64,000 nt of DNA from Maylandia zebra. Taxonomy: Eukaryota > Chordata > Actinopteri > Cichliformes > Cichlidae. The position numbers and the translations under genes are program-made. Location: assembly GCF_041146795.1 (NCBI RefSeq), contig NC_135170.1:7225033-7289032 (forward strand), written 5' to 3'. Every line of letters begins with the position of its first letter. Position 1 is the stretch's first letter. The notes beneath the pieces are model-generated. The model did not search any database and had not been told where the DNA came from. It saw only the letters and a list, made by a program, of their open reading frames with translations. Positions 29,948 to 42,552 of this stretch are shown piece after piece.

Positions 29948-30035
29948 CCTGCAGCATCCAGTTCAGTTCAGTTTTATTCATAAAGTGCTGCTTCACAACA
30001 ACAGTGACCTAAATGTGTTTTACATTGTACACTCA
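29948..30035 (-). mobile_element. Short L2 3' end relic
   Basis: CAGTTCAGTTCAGTTTTATT followed by CACAACAACAGTGACC is the start of the L2 3' end as seen at 53628 and 10734, here strongly diverged. The rest of 29400-30340 shows nothing I recognise. Confidence 0.5.
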
Positions 30036-30355
30036 TAAAAGATTCTTTTGCAGTAATTTTGTGTAAAATGCAACTGATATGTTTGATATAAACTGAATCT
30101 ATAACAATCAAGTAAATTTGAATTGAACAGATTTCACCAGATTTAACTTTTTATATTGTGTTTTTGTAAGAAATTTATATTTTATTAAAAGAAAAACAGA
30201 TGCAATCAAATTTGGGGCATGACTTCTTTTTGAGCACATTAAGCACAAACCTAGAGAGAAAATCCCATTGATCTAATCATCTCTGATGAGTAAACATTTG
30301 ATGACATTGAAAAAAAAGAGCGCTTCTAACCCTCTGAGGTCTGTTTTCATTCCAG

Positions 30356-30445
30356 CTATGGTCACTGGCTTCAGATGTTCAACACTTTACTAGAGTTCTG
30401 AAAAGGAGGGACAAAGGTGACAAACAGGAAGCAGCTCAAGCCTAA
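30356..30445 (+). CDS. Possible alternative terminal exon of PLA2 copy B
   Basis: A TTTTCATTCCAG acceptor at 30344-30355 is followed by 29 open codons (LWSLASDVQHF..., rich in K/R/D) and TAA. The upstream donor CCG|gtgagc (28914/28915) leaves phase 0, which fits. Copy A has no matching exon and the exon-13 stop needs no such exon, so it stays a candidate. Confidence 0.2.
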   Translation, partial: LWSLASDVQHFTRVLKRRDKGDKQEAAQA

Positions 30446-33027
30446 ACCTGATCCTACGACGGTTTTGAAGTGCTTATTATGCGTCTTTTTGTTTTAGCAA
30501 TCACAACCGCCGTGAGGCACCAAGCAGGGGGATTGAAAGGGTTCAAGAATCCAACAATTCAGGGTTTAAACAGTAAATGTTTTGTGGCTCAATGTAGCAA
30601 CTTCACATGTCCTCAGAGGAATGAAATGCAATGACACTATTGCATTATTATGTTATACTGACAGTGCTTATATGACTTTGTGTAATGTCTTGTACATGTT
30701 TTGTTTTTCTCTGTGAAACAAGGTTTTTCACTTTGCAGTTATGGTGGTTTTAGAAAATTATTATTGTGATATCTGTAAAAATATGTTTACAAAGTTGACT
30801 GATGCTAAAAGTAAAATGAATCTCTAACTTTGTTTGTGTGTAGTGTTTTTTAGTACATTTGTTAACCTTATTTTTTATTTTTGGCCTGTCCCATTTGGCT
30901 CTTTTGTCATCAGAATTATTGTCTAAAGACAAAGAAAGATGCCCAACGGATTTACTTTGCCAAATGGACCATCCCAGCCTTGCCGTAATGGTCTATTTGA
31001 TTCACCTTTTATTCTTTATTTTATTTTATTTTCACTTGCTAAATACAGGACAGATTTGACTGGGGAAAAGAAAGGGGAGAAAGAAAGGGGGAAAGAAAAA
31101 CAGCGGGGAAGAGGGAAGGGGATAAAGGGCAAACAACAAAAACAAACAAAATAAGTAGACAAAAAATACATATATCAATCACCTGGATCACCTGCTGAGA
31201 AAGAAAAAAGAGAAAACAAGCAGAAGAAAAAAAAGAGCAACATAATAAACAACATCACGATGATCTATGTGAATATAACAGTAAATACTAAATATTAAAC
31301 ATTATTGTGGAGCACATAAGGTCGACAGCGCACAGTGTGTACACCTGTGAGCATGGACGCGCTTGTATTTAAAAGGTTCTTTCATGTAACGATCTGCTAG
31401 AGGGTGTGGGGAGCCACAGCCCCGTCCTTCAGGGCATGAAGCAGGTATGGAGGAGATCAAAACTCCAGACATCCAGAGGCCCTCAGAACACAAGAGACCA
31501 AGGAAGACTAACAGAGGGGCAGCCGCGCCACTGTCCCAGAAAGAGCTGAGGAGAGTCCCAGATGAGGGCTCACTCAGCAGCCGCAGAGCAGAAGCCAGTG
31601 ACGTGCTCGTGAGCTCCGCCGGCAGCCAGCTGTGCCAGAGTGACCGAGCCCCAGGCCGAGAGGCCGGGGGCACCCCACCTCTGAAGTGGCCCGAGCGAGC
31701 CCCAGGCTCCAGGCCCCGACAAGCAGCCACCACGGAGTGAGCCGGTGTGTACGCCCATCCCCGGACACAAAGAACCACCAACGCACCGATGTCTGAGGGC
31801 GTCTGCCCTGGCAGGGGAAGTGGTGGGGGAGATAGGCCTCCATACCTTGGAGGGCCTGAGATGTCCCCAGAGAGCTGGCGTCTGATACCCAACCTGACAT
31901 ATAGACACAGACAAACAGGCACACACAGATACAGACATCCATTCCCACCCTCATGCTCTCATATGCAATTACTCAACACTCATCCAACGTGGAGACAGAC
32001 ATAGAGAGACACTGTACACACAATCACACTCCCCAAGCATACTCTAAGCCCCAGGTCTAGGTACCCTTGCCCCTGGAGGGGGAAACTGCACCCAGACCCA
32101 GGGGGTGTTACCCTTTTCCCTGCGGTGGAGAGAAGCAGACTGCCCCAACTCGGCAGCAGCAGGGAGGCCCCACATTCCAGACCCCAGTTGGACGGCCAAC
32201 TCCTCCTCCCAGCTCCCCGGCCCCAACAGAGAACAGGGTGTGAAGACTCCAAACCTCCCTCAGCCCGCTCATATGTAGTGGTTGACGCTTGTGTGTTCTA
32301 AGGTGCATTTAAAACCCAGGAGGGCATGGAGCTACCTGTCAGAGAGCAGCATAGCCCCTCCTAATAGCTGTCAATGTCTACATGTATTTAAAATTGAGAG
32401 GTGGGCAACGACGCCAGGGGTGAGGTGTACCCTGATGGTCTTTTGGATTCCGTGTAGCGTGCCCACCCCCAAGGTCCTATATGTATGTGTAATGAGAGTG
32501 TGAGTAATGTGAATGTCTAAGTTGTGGGATAAAATTGAGTGAGTTCCTCACTCTTCCTCACTTTTTCTCACCTAAGCCTCCCCCACCAGTTGAAGAGCCC
32601 CCCAGGTGGCTCGATGCACTGGAAGTCTCCTGCGCCAGGGCTGGGTCCCCATACACCCACCCGCCCACAACCCCAGCAACACACCAACCAGGACCCAAGC
32701 CCCCAAGGCCCAGCCAGGGCCCCAGCCCAGAGATGGAGCACCCCCAGAACCTCACGCCCATCCCGGACCCAACCAGGGGCAGCCAGGCTACCAGGTCAGT
32801 AACCCACGTCCGTCAGCACAGACCCTCCCCTAGCCCCGCTGCACGCAGCCACGAGGAAACAGTCACCTAAGAGCCAACAGAGCCCTTAATAGGCCATGAC
32901 CACAACCCCAGACTGAGCCCTCCAAGGAAGATGCTCCTGGGTATCCCCCCGACGCCCTAAGCCTGTCCCTACCCCCACACCAATCACAACAGTGAAGGCG
33001 GAACCAAACTATGACCCCCCACCCCCA

Positions 33028-33672
33028 CTAGGTGATGGAGCTGATCAAAGGAGCCCAGAGCAATTGATCTGATGTGGTGGCAGAGGCTGTATCAAGACTA
33101 ATGTAATCTAATAGATAATTTCTATATTGGTTAGAATTAAGATTATTTTTATTTTTCCAGTTCATGAGGACTGTTTTCTTGGCTATGCATAGGGCAGTGA
33201 AAACCATATGGGCTATATTCTTTTCTGTAGTGACATTATCTAAGCTGCCCAACAAACACACTAAGGGGGAAGTTGGAATGTTACATTTCAGACACTTTGA
33301 TAAGTCCTCACATATCTCGCGCCAAAACTTCTGAACTGGTGGACAGAACCAAAGAGCGTGGATGTAATTGTCCGGTGAATTGGTTTGGCAGTGTGAGCAG
33401 TTGTTGGTAGACGTAAAGCCCATCTTGAACATCCGATGGCCTGTATAGTGCACTCTATGTAATATTTTGTATTGTATTAATTGCAGACTGGGATTTCTAA
33501 TTAAATGAAAGGTTTTTAAGCAAATCTGAGACCAGAAGTTTTGGTCTAAGTTAACTGATAAATCCGCTTCCCATTTTGCAATAGGAAGTGATATTGATTC
33601 ATCTGTTTTAGAAAGCATTCTGTATATTTTGGATAGTAATTTGGGGGTTTTAAGAGTAAGAAATTGAACCAC
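33028..33672 (-). pseudogene. C-terminal part of L1/Tx1-like ORF2 (copy 2)
   Basis: The 214-residue open frame continues past the point where copy 1 breaks. It contains the cysteine-rich CSHCQTNSPDNYIHALWFC region and the natural stop (LLWAPLISSIT, end). It shows what the intact C-terminus of the family looks like. Its upstream part lies beyond the L2 insertion. Confidence 0.8.
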
Positions 33673-33721
33673 ACTTGGTGGTGTTTGTAGTTCAACTTGA
33701 CCCGGTTTAAATTTCTTTTTT

Positions 33722-35994
33722 ATATCTTTCTTATTATGTTTTTTTTTCTTGTTTTAAATCAAGTTTCTTTTTCTTCTGATTGAAGAAAATAAGAATAACC
33801 CCAGGTTTCTCTTCAGCACTGTAGCCAGGCTGACAAAAAGTCAGAGCTCTTTTGAGCCAACCATCCCTTTAACGTTAACTAGTAATGACTTCATGAACTT
33901 CTTCACAAATAAAATTTTTATCATTAGAGAAAAAATTACCAGTAATCATCCCACAGATGTAATATTATCTAGAGCTACTCTTAGTACCATTGATGTTAAG
34001 TTAGACTCTTTTTCTCCAATTGATCTTTCTGAGTTAACTTCAATAATTACTTCCTCCAAACCATCAACGTGTCTTTTAGACCCCATTCCTACAAAACTGC
34101 TTAAAGAAGTCCTGCCATTAATTAATTCTTCGATCTTAAATATGATCAACCTATCTCTAATGATCGGCTATGTACCACAGGCCTTCAAGCTGGCTGTAGT
34201 TAAACCTTTACTCAAAAAGCATCTCTAGACCCAGCAGTCTTAGCTAATTATAGGCCAATCTCCAACCTTCCTTTCATATCAAACATTCTTGAAAGAGTAG
34301 TTGTCAAACAGCTAACAGATCATCTGCAGAGGTTTATTTGAAGAGTTTCAGTCAGGTTTCAGAGCTCATCACAGCACAGAAACATCTTTAGTGAAGGTTA
34401 CAAATGATCTTCTTATGGCCTCTGACAGTGGACTCATCTCTGTGCTTGTCCTGCTAGACCTCAGTGCAGCGTTCGATACTGTCGACCATAATATCCTATT
34501 AGAGCGATTAGAACATGCTGTAGGTATTACAGGTACTGCACTGCAGTGGTTTGTATCATATCTATCTAATAGACTCCAATTTGTGCATGTAAATGGAGAG
34601 TCCTCTTCACACACTGAGGTTAATTATGGAGTTCCACAGGGTTCAGTGCTAGGACCAATTCTGTTTACATTATACATGCTTCCCTTAGGCAGCATCATTA
34701 GAAGACATAGCATACATTTTCACTGCTATGCAGATGACACCCAGCTCTATCTGTCCATGAAGCCAGATAACACATACCAATGAGTTAAACTGCAGGAATG
34801 TCTTAAAGACATAAAGACCTGGATGGCCGCTAACTTTCTGCTTCTTAATTCAGATAAAACTGAGGTTATTGTACTCGGCCCTGAAAAGCCTAGAAATATG
34901 GTATCTAACCAGATTCTTACTCTGGATGGCATTACCTTGGCCTCCAGTAACGCTGTGAGGAACCTTGGAGTCGTTTTTGACCAGGATATGTCCTTCAACG
35001 CACATATTAAACAAATATGTAAGACTGCGTTCTTCCATTTGCGCAACATCTCTAAAATTAGAAATATCCTGTCTCAGAGTGACGCTGAAAAACTAGTTCA
35101 TGCATTTATTACTTCCAGGCTGGACTACTGTAATTCATTATTATCAGGATGTCCAAAAAACTCACTGAAAAGCCTTCAGCTAATCCAAAATGCTGCAGCA
35201 AGAGTCCTGACAGGGACTAGAAAGAGAGAGCAGATTTCTCCTGTTTTGGCTTCCCTTCATTGGCTTCCTGTTAAATCCAGAATTGAATTCAAAATCCTGC
35301 TCCTCACATACAAGGTCTTAAATAATCAGGCCCCATCTTATCTTAATGACCTTGTAGTACCATATCACCCTATTAGAGCACTTCGCTCTCGCTCTGCAGG
35401 CCTACTTGTTGTTCCTAGAGTATTTAAAATTAGAATGGGAGGCAGAGCCTTCAGTTTTCAGGCCCCTCTTCTGTGGAACCAGCTTCCAGTTTGGATTCGG
35501 GAGACAGACACTATCTCTACTTTTAAGGTTAGGCTTAAAACTTTCCTTTTTGCTAAAGCATATAGTTAGGGCTGGACCAGGTGACCCTGAATCCTCCCTT
35601 AGTTATGCTGCAATAGACTGCTGCCGGGGATTCCCATGATGCATTGAGTTTCTCCTTTCCAGTCACCTTTCTCACTCACTATGTGTTAACAGACCTCTCT
35701 GCATTGAATCATATCTGTTATTAATCTCTGTCTCTCTTCCACAGCATGTCTTTTATCCTGTCTTCCTTCTCTCACCCCAACCGGTCGCAGCAGATGGCCC
35801 CGCCCCTCCCTGAGCCTGGTTCTGCCGGAGGTTTCTTCCTGTTAAAAGGGAGTTTTTCCTTCCCACTGTCGCCAAAGTGCTTGCTCATTAGGGGGTCATA
35901 TGATTGTTGGGTTTTTCTCTCTATCTATGAAGCGCCTTGAGGCGACTTTTGTTGTGATTTGGCACTATATAAATAAAATTGAATTGAATTGAAT
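33722..35994 (+). mobile_element. L2-clade non-LTR retrotransposon inserted in L1 copy 2
   Basis: The plus-strand RT fragments read [32 protein letters not shown] (motif A), [17 protein letters not shown] (motif B) and [12 protein letters not shown] (motif C). A C-terminal part to 35569 and a 3' UTR ending in ATAAATAAAATTGAATTGAA follow. Frameshifts near 34225 and 34335 and an in-frame TGA near 34782 disable it. The flanking L1 sequence resumes without loss at 35994 (ACTATGGATTT), so the insertion is younger than L1 copy 2. It is 5'-truncated. Confidence 0.88.
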
Positions 35995-36989
35995 TACTAT
36001 GGATTTAATTTGTTGATATTCTAAAATCTTTTCTTGTTGATCCCATATTGTGTAACTAGTCTGTCAAATGGAATAAATTTTGTTCCTTCTAATATATGTT
36101 CTAAGTATTTGATTCCTTTACCACTCCAATCTGAAAAGTTTATCATATTATTGTTTTGTAATATGTCAGGATTGTTCCAGATAGGTGTACGTTTGCATGG
36201 GATTAATGAAGACTCCGTCAATGTTAGAAACTCCCACCATGCTGTCAGAGAAGAGCTGATGTTGATGCTTTTGAAGCATTCATGTCGTTGGGTGTTTGAG
36301 CTGATAAATGGTAGGTCTGAAATCTCTAGATTATTGCAAAGTGCCTGTTCTACATCTAGCCAAGGTTCATCTAAGAGGGTATGTTTTAGCCATTCTGAGA
36401 TAAACTGAAGCCTGTTGGCTAAGAAGTAGTGCTGAAAGTTAGGTAGTTCTAGTCCTCCTTTATCCTTGGTCTTTTGTAGTGTTTTTAAGCTTATACGTGG
36501 GGGCTTATTTTTCCAAAGGAATTTGGACATGTATGAATCTAGAGATCTGAACCAATCTTGTGGCGGTTTAGTTGGGATCATTGAGAATAAATAATTTATT
36601 TTTAGTAAGACCGTCATTTTTATAGCGGCAACCCTTCCCATGAGTGATATGGGTAAACATTTCCATCTAGCCAGATCGCCTTCTACTTTCTTTAAAAGTG
36701 GGATATGGTTTAATTTAGTCAGATCTGCAAGCTTGGGAGAAACATTAATACCTAAATATTTTATATTTCCCGATTGCATTGGTGTAGAAGAAGAATTATG
36801 GAGGGAGCAATTAATCAGAAGGACTGTAGATTTTGACCAGTTAATTGAGTAATCTGATATTCTTGCAAAAGAGTTTATCAATTCAATCACCCCAGAGATA
36901 TTGGTTTGTGAGCTTTGTAGAAAAAGTAACACATCATCCGCATAAAGGCTGATTTTATGTTCCACGTTCTTGCATTTTATTTTACATAT

Positions 36990-38520
36990 ATTTTACAGCA
37001 TATATATTTATGTAACTGCACTATTTGCAGTTCATTTGAGTTTTTAAGTGTTTGGTCACTTGAATCTGCACCTTTTTGTTCCTAATAGTGTGAGTAATAT
37101 TTTAGATTTAACAACAGAGTGCCAATTGTCAGCTTAATTTTGAGTAGGCTTACTAAAAAGGTTAATTCAGAATGAGAATAACTCACAAGTGGTTCAGACC
37201 CAAAGGAGAGCTGCCATTCAGACTGAGGCGGAGTTGTGTGTCTGTGAATAATGTCTAATATATGCTCTGGCCAGAAATGTTTAATGTTAATCCTCCAATG
37301 TATTTCAAGAAAATATCTTGACGATTTTGAGGTATGCAGAGCTGCATGATTTTTCCTCAATCACTCTTTAACTTATACAAGAGCCTATGTATAAAAAATG
37401 ATTGTAATGCTTAATGAGTTAATACTCATAACAATACTCATAATAATACTTTTGCACAAGCACTGTGTCCTTGTCCAAATGGACCTGACATGATAGAGTG
37501 CTGGAAATATACCTATCCACCTATCAGGTAAAAATGTATAAAGTGTTTTTGGGGAGACAATAATATGACAGCCCAACTCCCAAAGTGCCTAATAGCATGG
37601 ATTTATCTACAGTGTTATATGAACCATGCGATTAAAACACACGTCACTTGTGCAGCTGTTCTGTCACATTACTGCCTCCCAAAACCAACTATTCCAAGTG
37701 CTGAGTGCACAAGTGCATGCAAATGTTTTTAAGAATTTACATGTTTTTATTATATATGATTTATGTGTATGTTTATTTACAGTTAATTAAGCATTTAAGA
37801 ACTTAAGCCTGGCTTGGTTTATTATGTGTAGTCACTGTATCATGTTATGTACTGTTTTATTTAATTTTATTTCTTTGTCTTTTAGTTTGTCGTTATTGTG
37901 GTTTTTAGATGCAAGATAACTAAATATTAAAAACTATGCCCCGAGAAAAAACCCACCAAAAAAGACATTTCACGGTCAAACTCAGCATTTGGACACACTC
38001 AGAAAAAGAAGAAGAAGAAAGAAAATAGAATGCAATCGCATAAATGTATAAATATTTTGCATGGTGAAGGAAAATCCCTTTATAGCTATGCAGCAAGTCA
38101 ACAATGCTCTCCAAGATGTAGGCCGACAGGTTTCCTTGTCAACAATCAAGAGCAGAACCTCAAAGAATTCGTCACATGATGCAAACCCCTGGTAAGGCTC
38201 TAAAACAGAATGGCTGGCTGCAGATCAGGACAGCATCCAAAAAGAACAAGTTATGTGAATGATGAAACATAAACCAACCTCTATCAAAGAAAGTGTTTAG
38301 AGGAAAAGGTGGAATATCCCCATGTGGCCAAGTCTGTCACACAGTCTCAGTCTGCCTGAGCTCCACTCCACCTGCTGAACATCAGACAATAGAAAACCCC
38401 TGGAGCAAGAAAGAGGTGGAGGAGTTGACTACACGTCTAATATTCCAATTGTTTTTGAAGATATAAATGTGTAGATATGTGCAGTATGTCTTCAACAAAA
38501 CCCAGTCAAATGAAACCTGG
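36990..38520. other. AT-rich DNA without recognised features
   Basis: No ORF with family resemblance and no clear splice-bounded exon on either strand. Confidence 0.4.
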
Positions 38521-38525
38521 CTTTT

Positions 38526-38755
38526 AATAATAATGTATACTTTATTGATCCCCGCGGGGAAACTACTCTCTCTGCATTTGACCCATTCACTCAGTGAAGT
38601 AGTGGGCAGCTACTAAGCAGGCACACCAGGGAGCAGTCTGTAGGGATGGTACCTTGCTCAGGGGTACCTCAGGGTAGCCATTCAGTGGGTTTGAACCCCT
38701 GACCTTCTGGTCATGGGGCAACCACTCTACCTACTGAGCTATCCCTGCCCGAAAG
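38526..38755 (-). mobile_element. tRNA-derived SINE
   Basis: On the minus strand the head reads ATAGCTCAGTAGGTAGAGTG (A box) and GGGGTTCAAACCC (B box), as in a tRNA gene. A body follows, ending in GATCAATAAAGTATACATTA. The head is well preserved, so it may be fairly young. It is not a tRNA gene: there is no complete cloverleaf or anticodon arm. Confidence 0.8.
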
Positions 38756-38759
38756 AATG

Positions 38760-41060
38760 AATGCTCATTATTTTATACTGTAATAATGAACAGAGCCTAT
38801 GGTTAAGCATATATGTGTGCAAAAGGTTTGTGACAGTATAAACTGAGCTTTGCATTTGTTTGTATCATTATGAAACAGCATTCTGGCCAAATGTCAGAAA
38901 AGATGTGTGAACTATAAGTGTCCTGCGTTGGCTCATTTCCAAGTAAGACCAATAACGTTACTTTGTTGGCTCTCAGTTAGCATAGCTTTTTTGCACATAT
39001 ACCGCATTTAGTACTTCACCACACATGTCTATACATATGTGGGGCCTGAAGCCTAATCCCAAAGCATCCTCTACAGGGTCCCACTCCTTGATGTGTGTAA
39101 TCTGGTGTGTAGTCACATTGCTGAAGGGTCTCAGAAGTCAATAAAAAAAAGTCCCAGGTTTTGGGGTGCCTTTGTCATTCCCAGATGAGAGCAGGAACTT
39201 CCTATCATCCTCAGGACTGTATACTGCTATCAGATAGACGTATTGTGATTATGTCCATGACCTTTTAGAAATTTTGCATTCTGTTTCAGTTTCTTTCAGG
39301 CCTTCACAACATCCTTAAAATACTCTAGTTTTGTATCTGTTTTTCCTTCTTGTTTTTTATTATCAGAATTCATAACAGAGAAACGAAAAATTACACTGAC
39401 AGTCCTTCTAAAATAATCATGCATCTTGTGACACACCAAATATGACAGTAATTTGAATCTGTTTGAAAATCTTTATTTTCTTTTGGGGTTCATATTTCAT
39501 TTAGAAAAACAACACAAACAATCCATCAGTTAAGCAGATACAAGCAGCTGAAAGAAAAAAAGAAGACATCAGGAACCGCAGCCAAGCATGGACACAGTTG
39601 TCATTCATCGCCCGGCGAGTTTATGGCATTACTAACCCACCGACAGCGATGAATGTGAGCCGGAATCATGCACTGGATTAGAACTGGCCAAGGCAGAGCT
39701 TTATACAATGTAACAATAAGCAACAGTCAATCAGAAACAAAGTGATACATTATTCACAAAACAATTGGATACATGCTTCCTGTGTGTGATAAAAAGGGTG
39801 AAAAACATATTAAAGTACAACTTGACCTGGACACTTTTTGTACAGAAAATATTATTTGATTATCTTTAGTAAAGTTTATAAAACAAATTATTACTTTTAA
39901 AAAATGTGTGGGGAAACCCAGATTTTGGTATACAAAGATACTGGAATAAAACCTAAATTAAGCACAGCTCAACACACCCACAGAACAAAAAATAGCTTTT
40001 TATTGAGGCTCATTGACATCATGGACACGGTGCTCAAGGGTTGTCCAACAATATTGTACGTTATACAACCACACTTTGCTGCTGAAAAATGTTTTGATGC
40101 ACTGGTGATGCACTGAAAACCTTGGCTCCTAACACACCGCCACCACTGACTGTACTTTTTCACGTTTGTCTGCAAATACTAGCTAGCTACTAGCCCTGCG
40201 AAAATCCAAGTTCAACACGAACCGGAAGTGGAGGTCGTTCGCCTTCAAAGTAAAAGTTGCATCTGGGCTGCAGTTTTCAACGGGCACATCTTTTATTTAG
40301 AAGTGAAATAGTGTCCATTTCCGGTTTGTGAGGCACTTTTACATTTTGTTTTTACAGCTGGGACAGTTTGTCGGCATGTTCGTCATTTCCCCTCGCCTTT
40401 GATATATTAACTAATATGAATATTATTTTTTACCTGATCCAGTCGTTTTTGTTTCCAGTTTTTCTTGTGTAAACTAAATCTGTGTACTTTTCAGCTTAAA
40501 CATTACTAATTACTTTTCAGAGCTTAAATCTAGCCAAGTGGCTTCTATAGATGTGATTAAAATAGCACAATTGAGGTAAAAAGATCAACCCTTTTAGGTT
40601 TTAAACGGTGTCTGATGTGTGAGCTGAAAAAGCGTTTATGCCAACAACAATCCCTCCAGCCTCTAAATGAAGACTTTGTTAGCCTTAAAATGGTCAAATA
40701 TTCATATTATTTACATCACTTAATTGCCTAAATGCAGTATGAGTGCATTCAGAAGAAAATTTGTGTTTGGGGACACAAAAATGAGGAGGAAATTTTATAT
40801 CCAGAAACATGAATAAACAGAGTAAAATTTGTGACTATTTAACAAGCTTTAAATAAGTAAGACTGTTCATGGAATTTTGTGACACCTTAATAGACTGCAG
40901 CCATTGTTAATGCTAGTATTTACTTCTGTGTTTTGCTAAAAATTACTATGTAATATCTGAGTGCTACACATTTCTTGGTACGTGGTGTTGTGAGTTGTTG
41001 TGATCTCAAGTGTTAGGGTACACTCAACACTCGATGGTTTTCTCTGAGTCACAAACTCAC
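38760..41060. other. Unassigned DNA; possible short minus-strand transcription unit at 39999-40250
   Basis: On the minus strand, an ETS-like ACTTCCGG at about 40222-40229 is followed 220 bases on by AATAAA (39999-40004) and a GT-rich stretch (TTTTTTGTTCTGTGGGTGTG). That combination resembles a small promoter-to-poly(A) unit. The open frame inside (40175-39969) has no recognised domain. The remainder of the interval holds nothing I can name. Confidence 0.25.
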
Positions 41061-41250
41061 CGACAGCGTTGAATGTTCTCCAAGACTTGAAAAACACAGG
41101 CTGACAGCAAGCTAACAAACAGCCTGTCCCGAAGTGCTGCAAGGGGTGGACAGCCATGACAGGATGAACCAACGAAGACGCTAAATAGGAAGTGACAAGA
41201 GCTCTGCAGGTGCACCCACACATTTTGATTAATGATGCAGCATGTAGCAA
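41061..41250 (-). CDS. Possible first exon of an unrecognised gene
   Basis: The minus-strand frame from ATG 41250 (MLHAASLIKMCGCTCRALV...) stays open to a strong donor TCG|gtgagt at 41061. I do not recognise the protein. No second exon is identified. A similar short sequence (CGCTGTCGGTG) occurs near 39636, so this could also be repeat-derived. Confidence 0.2.
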
Positions 41251-41944
41251 AGGTACCTAAACCTGCTTTAATATCTCAAACAGCTACAGAACAAATTTAG
41301 ACTGTGCAATGACATTACGCTGGAGATATTTGGAATTGGGCAATAAATGGAAATGCTGAACAAATATCTAGGTAATAGATTCTACATTTTGAGGCATTAA
41401 ACTAAATATAAAATATTAGAAGTCTGTCATTTGTGTTAGTATATCTAGTCGCAATAAAAACATCATGGTGCAAAACAGTAGCGATCTGAAAGTTTCAAGT
41501 TTCAGGAAGCATTTTCAGTATAACAACAAGTGGGAATCTAATTACTGCAAACACTGCCCTAAAGATCAGTGAAAACTCAACCCTCTGACTTAATTACCAA
41601 GTTGAGTCAAAGCATTTGAATTAGTTGTCTAACAGAAGCAGCCATGTTGTAGGTTTCATGCTGTCTTCCACCATTGTATTTTTTCCTGTTATTGCTAGAT
41701 CACTGGTTACAAATCGAAATGACTTACCTGCACCAGATTGTTTGTGACATTGTGCCAGCTGACTGTGACACTGGACTCTTCTTACAGCTGCAGCTGAAAG
41801 ACAAGGCCAAAGATGTGGGATAATTGGTGTATACAGGTAGAAATCAATCAATTATATACACAAAAAAAAGCTAGGGGGGAAATGTAGAGCGCCGTTTCTA
41901 TGAAATATTTGAATACGCTTCAAAGATAAGATTATATATAAACA

Positions 41945-42506
41945 AAACACCCAGCACGCCCCTGCGGGCGGTTTATCCTTCAAGCTCGGGTCCTCTACCA
42001 GAGGCCTGGGAGCTTGAGGGTCCTGCGCAGTATCTTAGCTGTTCCCAGGACTGCGCTCTTCTGGACAGAGATCTCCGATGTTATTCCCGGGATCTGCTGG
42101 AGCCACTCGCCTAGCTTGGGAGTCACCGCACCTAGTGCTCCGATTACCACGGGGACCACCATTACCTTGGTATTTCTCGAGCTTTTCGTGTTCCTTCTTC
42201 CTGATGTTGCTGTCATTCGGAACCGCTACATCGATCACTACGGCCGTCTTCTCATGTTTGTCTACCACCACTATGTCCGGTTGGTTAGCCACCACCATTT
42301 TGTCCGTCTGTATCTGGAAGTCCCACAGGATCTTAGCTCGGTCATTCTCCATCATCCTTGGGGGCATCTCCCATTTTGACCTCGGGACTTCCAGGTTATA
42401 CTCGGCACAGATGTTCCTGTACACTATGCCGGCCACTTGGTTATGGCGTTCCATGTATGCCTTGCCTGCTAGCATCTTGCACCCTGCTGTTATGTGCTGG
42501 ATTGTC

Positions 42507-42510
<4 letters not shown>
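41945..42510 (-). mobile_element. RLE-type non-LTR retrotransposon 3' end, left copy (minus)
   Basis: The minus strand encodes NQPDIVVVDKHEKTAVVIDV and VAVPNDSNIRKKEHEKLEKY, the PD-(D/E)xK-like restriction-type endonuclease found at the C-terminus of R2/R4/Dong-like elements such as fish Rex6. A deletion after EKYQG breaks the frame, but the rest of the C-terminus to LPGLW is still there. The 3' end (CCCGCAGGGGCG hairpin) faces left. The 5' end is truncated at the (TA)n tract. Confidence 0.8.

Positions 42511-42549
<39 letters not shown>
42511..42549. repeat. (TA)n tract between the two RLE-element copies
   Basis: An uninterrupted TA run separates the 5'-truncated ends of the left (minus) and right (plus) copies. 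Confidence 0.95.

Positions 42550-42552
<3 letters not shown>

Larger units (their letters stand above)
30868..36981 (-). mobile_element. L1/Tx1-like non-LTR retrotransposon, copy 2, split by an L2 insertion
   Basis: Same family and orientation as 2670-7070: T-rich end at 30868-30880, GC-rich 3' region to about 33020, C-terminal ORF part 33672-33028, and RT part 36965-36021 starting at MEHKISLYADDVLLF. The sequence between 33722 and 35994 is a foreign L2 element in the opposite orientation. This copy keeps the ~210-bp and 41-bp segments missing from copy 1, but is truncated further at its 5' end. It is not functional. Confidence 0.85.

Noticed and set aside
38526..38755. tRNA gene
   Set aside because: A and B boxes are present, but the rest is a SINE body and no full cloverleaf is seen. 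The same applies to 46519-46600.
39602..39656. Inverted repeat CATTCATCGC / GCGATGAATG, considered as a SECIS or other structured RNA
   Set aside because: No SECIS core (ATGA...AA...GA with proper spacing) could be fitted, and no selenoprotein gene is near.
42358..42548. Start of the 341-residue frame that runs into the right RLE copy
   Set aside because: Its first ~60 residues are antisense of the left copy plus a run of IY codons from (TA)n. The real element coding begins after 42549.
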